64,000 nucleotides of DNA from Bursaphelenchus xylophilus. Taxonomy: Eukaryota; Nematoda; Chromadorea; Rhabditida; Aphelenchoididae. Every line of letters starts with the position of its first letter. The stretch's first letter is position 1. The DNA lies in NCBI GenBank assembly GCA_904066235.2, contig CAJFCV020000005.1, positions 12,085,501 to 12,149,500 of the forward strand, read 5' to 3'. A program made the position numbers and the translations under genes. The notes beneath the pieces are model-generated. The model saw only the letters and a program-made list of their open reading frames with translations. It made no database searches and had not been told where the DNA came from. Positions 55,591-64,000 of the stretch are shown piece by piece.

Positions 55591-57290
55591 TTTCAGCTGT
55601 TTTTTGTTTTGAGATTTTTGAGCATTTTTGGGCTGCCAAATTGAATTTTCTTCACTGTAGATGACTGATTTTATCTTGCCAAATGTTTGAAAATACGTTT
55701 TTTTGGATTTTTGAGCAAAAAATCATTTTTGAGATTTTTTCAATTAAAAAAAAATTAAGAATTCCAAATTTCAATGTCTTCCACGTCCCTCTTAGATCCG
55801 AAAATTTTTGAAACCAATCATATTTGGCCTCTGATTAACTCGACGGTTTCGTCGTCTTTTTGAATTATTCAAGAGTTATTATAATATTTTTTCATTTCTC
55901 CCTTTATTTCTTGCTGACATTGAATAGTAATTCGAATAATAATCCAATTTGAGCCTGCAGACAGCCTGTTTGTGATGAGTTGGCCAAAAATTCTGTTGAT
56001 TTCGAAGTATCGTCGAAATTTTTGGTCCTTCTCTTTTAATGTTAGTGTATAAAGTTTTTTGTGATTTTCTCAACGGTCAGTCCAGCGATTTGCTTGAAAT
56101 TCCACGCGTGTTTTCTGAGTTGTTGGTGTAATTGAAATTGAAAATCTTAGCTTGCAGTTTGCAAGGAGAGCCGAGATATTCAACGATATTGGCACATGCT
56201 ACGGAAAGTGAGAAAAAGTGGTCGGAAATTTTCTCGGGCGATTTTTTTTTTGCATTTTTTACTTAAAAAGTCTATTTTCGGCGGAGATATTGTTATTTGG
56301 GGTCAAACAAAATTTTCAAAAAAAAATGAATTTTTTCCATTTTTTGATTTCCACACGTTTCTGCGAAGCGTAAGCTAAAAATCTGGCATTTTTTAAAATT
56401 TTAGCCCTACTAGTCCTTTCGAATAGTCGCTGGAATTATTTTTTGGCGTTTGTACCGTGCAGAAAAAGCCAGGGTGTGAGCGACAGCCCAAAAAAGCCAG
56501 TTCATCATAGCTTATATATTTTATCAAATTTAGAACCATTTTTTGATCGAAAGATGACGATTTTTTGTAGCTTCAAACAAACCTTTGTTTATCCCCATTT
56601 CTACTAGATTCTTTCCATTTTTTTTAAGTATTTTTAAACAATATTAGTCAAGCTTTTCCCGAAATACCTTGCTTTGAAGGCCCTCAACAAATGGATCTCC
56701 GCATGTGCACAAAAATTAGCATATTTTTGCCGATTTTTTGAGAGAATTCCCCTCGATTCGCGAAACTTTTCGATGCCAAACAAGCCGCTTGTCCTGGAAA
56801 TTTTTGATCGAATTCAAATCCCGGCTTTGCATCGCATTGCGAACATTTCTGGTTTCGGCCGGGGGAGTTTTGTTTTCGAAGATTCGAGTGCAATGACACT
56901 TATTTTATTAGACCCCTCCAGCTGGGGAATTCCGAAGTTTTTGCGATTTTTTTTGAATATTCAAGGAATTAAATAGACAGAAATAGAATTGTCGGGGTTC
57001 ACTGAAGCCAACCTTTAATCATTTTGAAAAAAAAATTTTGGATTTTAGATTTTTTAAAAATTTTAATAATTTTTTATTTTCGGTTTTTTATCTTCAAACT
57101 TTTTTTTCGAATGTTCAATTACAATTTTTACATTTTTCCGCGATAAAATCGTCATTTTTCCCTTTAAAATTTTTTTATTTTTTCCCTTCCAGCCTCTTGG
57201 TCAACAGTCCCAAATTCCTAATAAATCGACCAAAAAGCACAGTAATTCCGACTCTCCCCACCGTCGACCAAGCCTGCAAGGCCTCGAAGA
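55591..57290. other. Upstream region of the IRF2BP gene
   Basis: AT-rich. 56170 repeats GCCGAGATATTCAACGATAT; 56360 has a GCGAAGCGTAAGCTA repeat; 56405-56505 is E-like (ACTAGTCC, GTCGCTGG). A strong acceptor CCCTTCCAG ends at about 57191, 100 bases before the start codon; it could take a 5' exon or a spliced leader. Confidence 0.4.
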
Positions 57291-60200
57291 ATGCTGGCCA
57301 CGTCGCAAAAATCGCAGTCCTCGCAAAATGGCCAAGCGACCAATCAGATCACGGCCGCACAAATCCAAGCTTTAATGGGACTCCCGTTGCCGGGTCTGAT
57401 GTCCCCACCGAATGCTCTACAAAACATGGCCAAACACGGCCAGAAACAGCACTGTTACCTGTGCGATTACCCTCGAATGCCGTGGGCAATGTGCCATGAT
57501 TACGCTGAAGCGGTTTGCCGGGGCTGTGTGAACTATGAAGGAGCTGAGAAGTAAGGATTTTTTTGCGATTTTTTGAGCTTTTGGTTGATGGCTTTTGATA
57601 AAACTTGGAATAGCAGTTGTATATGATATTCAAGTTCATTCAAAAACAGAAAAACTAAGAAAATCGCAAAAAAAAAATAATTTTTTTTTCAAAATTTGGC
57701 TTTAAAATTTGAGTTTTTTTACAACTTTTACCACATTTTCACAAAATTCCCTTTGCAGAATCGAAGCGGTAATCGAAAACGCCAGAAAAATGAAGCAACT
57801 CCACGAGGCGTCCATCCAACTCGAGACCGCATCCAACGCCTCCTCCGCCACCTCCCCTCCCATCCACAACAACAACAACGGGCCCGCCAAGCCGGCGCCG
57901 CTGAAAGAGGTGCCGAAGCCGCGTCCCCAACCACCCATTCCGCAGATCCCGGCGAGCACGGCGCCAATCCTGCCGCCCTTGCCGAGCCTCAACCAATTCA
58001 CGCAGCTCAACGACTTCTACACACAGCAACGGCTGCTCGGAATGACAAGATCGTTGGCGGGTGGGCAGTTGGATGATTTGCAAATGCAACAGCTGCGACA
58101 AATGCTTCCATTCCTGCCGTCGCCGCTGCTCGGCAATGGATTGGCGGGAACGGCGAATTTCCCCGGACTAACCGGATTGCCAGGGTTGGCGGGCCGGAAA
58201 CGAGAGCACGATGAGGAGCTGAAGTCGGAGATCTACGCCAAAACTCACAGAGGTTGGTTTTTGAGATTTTTTGATGATTTTTGAAAAATGTCACAATTTG
58301 GTCACTATGACAAAAATTTAGTCAAGGTTATCCAATCCAAAAATTTGCTTAAGCTGCCATTTTGTAAATTTTAAAATTATGACAAAAACAGTCATGATGA
58401 CAAAAAATGTCATCCCTGAAAATGTCCTCGAAACACCTTCGAAGGTGGTTTTTATAGCGTCTCCATGCTACAGACTACTTGTAAAGAGCATTACAAAAAT
58501 TTTCTCGCCAGCCCTTCCGCTCTTGTAAGTACCGCAAAAAACCGGAATTTTGCCCCCCAAAGAGAGTTGTGTTTGTAAAGTTAAAGAGTAGTAACAATCC
58601 TGAAGGCCTGATCGTTGTGACAAGCCCTGGTACGGAGCGGTACGCTGAGAAATTGCTGAAAAATTGGAGAAAATTTGCGTCATTAGGGCAGGTTTTGGCT
58701 CAAAAAGACGGCCGGGGAAAAACGCTTGCAACTTTGGGGGATTAAGCAGTAGCGACGTGCCGTTGGCGGCAAAAAGGAGCTTATAATATGTGTTATCAAA
58801 TATGTCAAGATACGGTCGATGACGTAACAAAAATTTAACGCAAAACAACACTTTTAAGAAAAGATTTAGCTTGTGTTAGGGCTAGTATGGAGGGCTGACA
58901 ACTCGACGACGACTAATTTTAATAACACGGTTTTGCTCCTAGCTTGTAGCGTATGACTCATATCCCCTCTCTACGTGCATTACATTAACGCAAATACTTC
59001 TTTAAGATGTAGAATCGTCTTTTTTGTAACCCACTCTAAAATTGTAAATTGACCCCGAACCGGTCGATAAATCAGAGGACACCCTAACATCGTCTTTCCA
59101 ATCATAAATTAAGAGCCTTTTACGGTACCTAATCAACAATTACAAAACAACCTGGCTGACTTAGTTGCATTACAGTCCGCGGCAGGACTGGTTTTCCGCC
59201 GATTTTTCGTCGAATTTTCGTTTCGTTTGGCTGCGTTGTAATGTCAGCGAAACATTGAAACATCGAGTTTATTTTAGTCGGAAGATGCTTAGGTTCAAGG
59301 TTGTCATCGATTATAAAGTTTGCTTAAATTCCTTCCGCTTTTGCGGGGAGCAACTGGCTTACCGTAGGCTTGATAAAATGCTGACATTACTTTCGAAAAC
59401 GATTTAAATTTGAATTAAACGCACTGAAATACTTTCTCATGTCTTGCAGAGTAATTTCCAGCTGCATGCGAGGCAAAAATCGAGAACAACATGTTTTCGT
59501 TGCGAGACCCAAAATTTTCAAATTTAGACTGAATAGTTTGATAAAGCCTTCATCAGAGCTTCAAAGATATCATTAGGTGGTTTTTTGCACTTTTCCATGC
59601 ATAGAGCCCAACGATCATGAGCGTTTTTGCATCTTCACCAATCATATGGCACAACTTGATTAATGTCCCCCGAAAATAAAGTTTCACCCCAACCTTTTCA
59701 CTCGCCTTTCTTCTTCTGTTCGCTAAGAGTGCATAAAAAGTAACCTTTTGCGTCGATGAAAAGTCGCGAAAAAAAGTAATGGGTGGTCAAGTCACAAGAC
59801 GGGAATAGCCTTGTCAGCTACCGTAAAAGGAGTCAAACAGGAGTTTGCGATGGCGTTCTGCCAAGGTTGGCAAATGTTCGGCCTTGGCTCGATGCCACCT
59901 CTCGATGGACGAACAAAAATTTGAATTCTCGGCGGAAGGGTTGTTTGAAGTCGGTCGATGAAAGTGGCTGATAACAAAGTGAGAAATTGAAGCCGAGAAA
60001 GCCGTTTCGATTTTTAAAAGTTTGAGGGCTCAAAGCTGCAAAAAATGGGTTTTTTTAAAATACTGCCTGAGGTAATTGTTATGTCTAAGATTATTGAAAA
60101 ATTTCCATTCCTTGAACACTGTAAGGCTCGGTGAATATCTCGGTTCCCTTTGTAAAGTGAGAGCTGAACTGTTGAGAAATCTTACCAACAAACAACTAGA

Positions 60201-63200
60201 AATTTTACGGCTGTATATGGCTAGGAGTACTCACTAGGGCATGTCAGGAAATTTCTGGCGTTGCAAAGATCCTTCTCATGGAAAAAATCCAAAAAATCCG
60301 TCAACGAAATTGCTTGTGGCCAAAGTTTTGAATCCAAAATTTGTTGCGGAAACCCTGGGGAGCCCCGGGTTTTCGTGGATTCCCCTGGGCAACCATGTAA
60401 AGCTATTTTTTACAGCAATGGCACTTTTTAGACGGGTTTCATCGTGACACGTTTCCTGGACAGACGAAGCTTTACAAAAGTCCCGAGATATATATGTTTA
60501 AGAGAGGGGCAACGGCTTGTAAAACTTTTCCCCTCAAGCATTCCTCCATAACCCTCGAAATCCTCGATTGCATCACCGGAATCCCGGCGAAACAAGGTCA
60601 TCGGATGGGATGAAGATGCGACTACACGTCCCTTTTTTTGCGGGAACCGGTTCCGAGCAATTTTTTGTTGTTTTTCGGCTCCGGAACGGTCGCATCTTCT
60701 CCTTCTTCTTTTTCGGAATTTTGACCTGGAAATGGAGGTCGCGCGGCTGACTGGCACCGGCCGGTACCCAATCAACCAACAAAAAAAACGCTCGTAACCT
60801 TGTTGCAATTACTTTTCTGGCAGCTTTTGTTACGTCGGCGGAATCAGATGGTCTGCCGGTACGGTAGCTTGGAGGAGAGTTGATTAGAAAGGCGATAAAT
60901 CAACAACAGCGGGTACAGGGTGTAAAATAAACAATTGAAACAACGGTGTTCTCGAACAGCGGGGTAGTTTCGATGTTCAGATTGTAACATGGTCAAAATA
61001 TATGTCGTAGTATACTACATAGTATCAGTTTGTCGGGAAAATAATGTGGATTTTTTGCAGAAAATCTTGCTTTTTTAATCGTCGCAAAGCGAAAGGTTAT
61101 GCGATTCCAAGCCGAGAAAAATCCATATTATTTTCCCGACAAACTGATACCCGGCGCAAAATGTCCTAAGAATTTGCTTGCACCAAAAATACTGTTGGTT
61201 CTAGCCTGAATTTGACCGCAAAGATATAATGCTCACCAGTCTGTCGGGAAAATAATGTGGATTTTTTGCGGCTTGGAATCGCTTATCATCGCTTTGCGAC
61301 GGCAGCTGCGGCTAGAGATTTGGTGCGCAACTGCGACGAGGAGACATTTTACTCCGGCAAATCCACATTATTTCCCCGACAGACTGATACTTCTCCATCC
61401 AAAAATTCTTGATAATTTTGCTGTGTTCTCGATGCGGAAATCGCAAAAACCGTTCTTTGCGCAGTGAATGTTGTATTTTTTGCCTTATCAGTCTGTCGGG
61501 AAAATAATGACCACAACGCATCGAAAATAGCACCGCCGGCGAAAAAATGAATTGTGTCGCGGCAAAATCCAATTTCTTTTCACTTCAGCGCCACTCGGCG
61601 CAGCGTCATTTGCTCATTATTTTCCCGACAATAGTAATACTTGTTGTCGGTAGGCCCCCAGTGCTTCGTAAGGGCGTGGGACGTCTTAAAATTACATATG
61701 AAGTGTAGTCCTTATAAGGCAAATTCTCCAAACTCTCCCGAAATCACGGAGTTCTCATCATTTTTTTGATCTATTGCTCTTCCCGACCACTTTGCCCTCG
61801 GGTTTTTGTAATTCCGCTTCCAACAATGTTTCCACAAGAATCCCATTAATAACAGCCAGCAGCGGGGCGAACAACTGGTTCCCGTTCTTATCACACCGCA
61901 CCGACATCATGTGTCCGTTCGCGGCCTTGACGAGCTGTTTTTTGCAGTAGTTTTTGGTTTTGGACTTTGATAAAAATTCGTTTTTTTTGCAACTTTACAA
62001 TGTTGAAGGTGGGTAGGAAATGGTGTTTCGGCGCATTAACGGGATGGAATTTGGTGGATATTTGGAGAAGATGACAAATATTGAGAGAAGACGAACTGTG
62101 ATTGTGTGTAGAAAACAGTGAAAACAACAACCGGTTCCACGGAGAGTAAAGAGCTTAGTTGTAGAGAGGAAATTATTTTTCTCAATATTCTCCCTAATGT
62201 GTGCACTTCCTGCTTCAAAAAAACACATGATTCTAATGATAGCATGATATTTTTGGCTTTACACTTCCTAATGTGTTTTTCTCCGTAGAAAATCCGCACT
62301 AATTGGCAAAGTCTTTCTGATAAGAATACATAATAGTAATAAAATAGTTTGTCGGGGAAATAATGAGCACTCTGTCGCGCCGATAGTCGCATCGCCGCCG
62401 AGAAAATGAACTGTGTCGCAACAAAATCAAATTGCTTTTCACTTCAACAACGCTGTCGGCGAAGGAAAAATTTTGCTCATTATTTTCCCGACAGGCTGAT
62501 ATTTATCATTTGTCTGGAAAATAATGTGGATTTGAGGCAGAAAAATGCAAAGGAGCGACGAATCCACGTTATTTTCCCGACAGACTGATATGTCGGCTCC
62601 TAAAGCAGTGCTTGTATCAATTCATCGGAAAATAACTTTGTGCTCATCTTTCGGCGCGAAAATTAGAAAAAATAACTTCCAAAAAAGCCACTAACCTGGC
62701 AAAAAATTGATTTGATGACTAAACCAATATAAACTTGTATTTCCAGCCGACACCACCACCTTCTCCCCCACCAGCCCTCGCAACGCTCAACGCCAACTCA
62801 CCAACGCCAACGGCCAACCGGTCTACCGTTGCGTTCGTTGCAGCGACCGGCTTGAAGACACCCACTTCGTTCAATGTCCCTCCGTTTGCGGGCATAAATT
62901 CTGCTTCGAGTGCTCGAAAAAATCGATCAAGACACAGGTGGGAGCGCCGGAGATCTACTGTCCCAGCGGCGAACGATGCCCATTGCAGGCGAGCAAAGTG
63001 CCGTGGACATTTATGGCCAACGAAATCAGCACCATTCTGGGAGAGGACTACGTGAAATTCGCGGTGGAACGAGAGCAATTGGGACTGTTGCCCGCGGGGC
63101 TTGGCCCATTAAATCAGGCGAACCGACAGGCTGGAAATGCCCCTAGCACGTCTGGAGTGGGTACCGGCGCATCAAAGGAGGGAACCACCGAAACTTCGAG

Positions 63201-63276
63201 GTCTTCCAGTGTGTCGGCGTTGAGTTCGCCGAGCTCCAACTCTAGCCCAAATGTCGGACAGGGCCAAAAGGAGTAG
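57291..63276 (+). CDS. IRF2BP-family zinc-finger/RING co-regulator
   Basis: Three exons, 57291-57550, 57759-58252 and 62747-63276, phases 2 and 1, give 427 residues. Residues about 54-95 are the N-terminal IRF2BP zinc finger: [20 protein letters not shown] then [15 protein letters not shown], nearly as in animal IRF2BP1/2/L. The middle (about 100-250) is Pro/Asn/Gln-rich with GRKREHDEE, a possible nuclear signal. Residues about 280-330 are the C-terminal RING-like domain: [37 protein letters not shown], followed by [14 protein letters not shown]. The Ser/Gly tail ends GQGQKE. An in-frame stop lies upstream of the ATG. Family members are nuclear co-regulators with putative E3 activity. Donor 2 (G|GTTGGT) is weak. 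Intron 2 is 4.5 kb and full of transposons. Confidence 0.94.
58253..61024. other. IRF2BP intron 2, 5' part; no nested gene established
   Basis: GACAAAAA-type simple repeats at 58300-58420, then unique sequence. Frames such as a 127-codon minus frame at 58851-58468 and a 126-codon minus frame at 60808-60428 have no splice or family support. Confidence 0.35.
61025..61147. mobile_element. K MITE copy 23, subfamily 2
   Basis: TCAGTTTGTCGGGAAAATAA to TTTTCCCGACAAACTGA flanked by TA. Confidence 0.86.
61235..61387. mobile_element. K MITE copy 24, subfamily 2
   Basis: ACCAGTCTGTCGGGAAAATA to ATTTCCCCGACAGACTGA; interior GTGGATTTTTTGCGG. Confidence 0.85.
61488..61635. mobile_element. K MITE copy 25
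   Basis: TCAGTCTGTCGGGAAAATAA after TA; right end TTTTCCCGACAATAGTAA diverged; subfamily 1. Confidence 0.82.
61758..61985 (-). other. Orphan coding-like exon inside the IRF2BP intron, minus strand
   Basis: The minus strand is open for about 75 codons and reads like protein: [20 protein letters not shown], then [20 protein letters not shown] and a Lys-rich end before TGA. It is GC-richer than its surroundings. No start or partner exon was found and an in-frame stop lies upstream, so it is a terminal exon of an unseen gene or a captured fragment. Family not recognised. Confidence 0.45.
62347..62499. mobile_element. K MITE copy 26
   Basis: GTTTGTCGGGGAAATAATG to TATTTTCCCGACAGGCTGA flanked by TA; subfamily 1. 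Confidence 0.84.
62506..62588. mobile_element. K MITE copy 27, 83-bp deletion form, subfamily 2
   Basis: TCATTTGTCTGGAAAATAAT to ATTTTCCCGACAGACTGA flanked by TA; most of the interior is gone. Another K remnant lies at 62617-62650. Confidence 0.82.
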
Positions 63277-63857
63277 ATTTTAGACCATTTGAGACATTTT
63301 CAAGGTATCCGTTTGAGCTATAGGAACTTATACGACTTTTTACGGTATTTCCATTCAAGAAATGTCGTTTTGCCACTTTTTAGCACAAAAATTGAAAAAT
63401 TTGTTATGTATGCCAGGTTCACACCTGCCCTCTATGGACTCTGACCATCTCCTCCGCGAGTTGCGGCCAATTGTAATGTTCGTTCTGGTCTTAAAAACTA
63501 CAGTAGGGCGCATATTTTGGAAATTTCCCGCTTTCCCAGCCAAAAATGTACAATCTTCACCTTTCACTTTGTATTTTTGCACCTACAATTTTACTTATTT
63601 CGTCTTAAACTTTTGCCTTCTTCTTCGCATTTACCGTAGAGCCCAATATCTTTTGTCAATTGCAATGTTTTGTAAATTTTTAATAACTAATATTGTGAAA
63701 AGTTAACGAACCTGATCTCTAACCAACGTTTATTTGAATTGTGATCCAAGAAAGAACTATTTTCGAGAATAAAGTTTAATGTGCAAACAAACCGTTGAAC
63801 GGAGGGTATACTATGTTTTTGATGACTAAAAAAGATGTGAATTTATTAAACGCTAGC
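63277..63857 (+). other. 3' region of the IRF2BP gene
   Basis: No other gene seen. AATAAA at about 63768-63773 may be its poly(A) signal, implying a 3'UTR of about 490 bases. Confidence 0.45.
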
Positions 63858-63998
63858 ATGGGTTTGTCGGGAAAATAATGGACAAAATGTCGCTGCTCTA
63901 ATCGCGTCGCTGAAGTGAAAAGAAATTGAATTTCATCTTCTCGACGGCCATGCGATTTTCCATTTGACAGAGCGCTCATTATTTTCCCGACAGTCTCA
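63858..63998. mobile_element. K MITE copy 28
   Basis: ATGGGTTTGTCGGGAAAATA to ATTTTCCCGACAGTCTCA; subfamily 1, at the window end. Confidence 0.8.
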
Positions 63999-64000
63999 TA

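Noticed and set aside
57038..57499. 153-codon frame over IRF2BP exon 1
   Set aside because: Different frame from the IRF2BP zinc finger; begins in intron-like T-rich DNA.
58468..58851. 127-codon minus-strand frame in the IRF2BP intron
   Set aside because: No codon bias, domain or splice support.

Overview
This window is nuclear DNA of a nematode, most likely a rhabditid. Coding regions are split by short introns (down to 36-47 nt) ending in T-rich TTTTCAG/TTTTTAG acceptors. Protein families are animal (IRF2BP, GTPBP2, TIMP, MADF). Intergenic DNA and introns are packed with small inverted-repeat DNA transposons that duplicate TA or 8 bp. No viral, bacterial or CRISPR locus was found.

Layout. 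1-9259 is gene-poor and holds a decayed 1.3 kb Tc1/mariner-type element with a 1.5 kb foldback element nested in it. 9260-11293 is a MADF-domain gene. 11.6-15.0 kb is repeats, including a 1 kb foldback built of 'ttgcgggca' units. 15030-17347 is an unrecognised multi-exon gene with a GC-AG intron. From 17.8 to 30.4 kb lies the most unusual region. Two series of short exons, each encoding a start codon plus one transmembrane helix and ending in a phase 2 splice donor, precede a final exon encoding an Arg-rich stretch, a YTVP motif and a PPxY proline-rich tail. Between the series sit an intact-looking type II membrane, DXD-containing enzyme gene (25.6-27.3 kb) and a shattered pseudogene copy of it (23.3-24.8 kb). 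34712-37477 is a complete GTPBP1/GTPBP2-family GTPase. 38017-39919 (minus strand) is a single-domain TIMP. 40-57 kb is almost gene-free and full of repeats, with decayed coding fragments, one resembling the last exon of the IRF2BP gene. 57291-63276 is a complete IRF2BP-family zinc-finger/RING gene with a 4.5 kb repeat-filled intron.

The repeats fall into families by shared ends. K: about 30 copies, ends TCAGTCTGTCGGGAAAATA, TA target. D: ends CAGTGRGGGRCCTGATCC, TA target. C: ends CAAGGAAAGTACTT, three copies, each carrying an internal tRNA-like Pol III promoter module. H: ends CAGAGATTGCCAC, 8 bp target duplications, hAT type. G: ends TAGAGGTGGCAATC, 8 bp duplication, hAT type. F: foldbacks of TTGCGGGCA units with a conserved loop. 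E: a loose set of repeats that share the palindrome TGCACNGTGCA. Many are nested, so their relative ages can be read off.

The genes do not form an operon or pathway. The likely novel points are the transmembrane first-exon series and the tRNA-like cargo in two unrelated DNA transposon families. Exon coordinates were derived by hand from splice consensus and reading phase, without transcript data.
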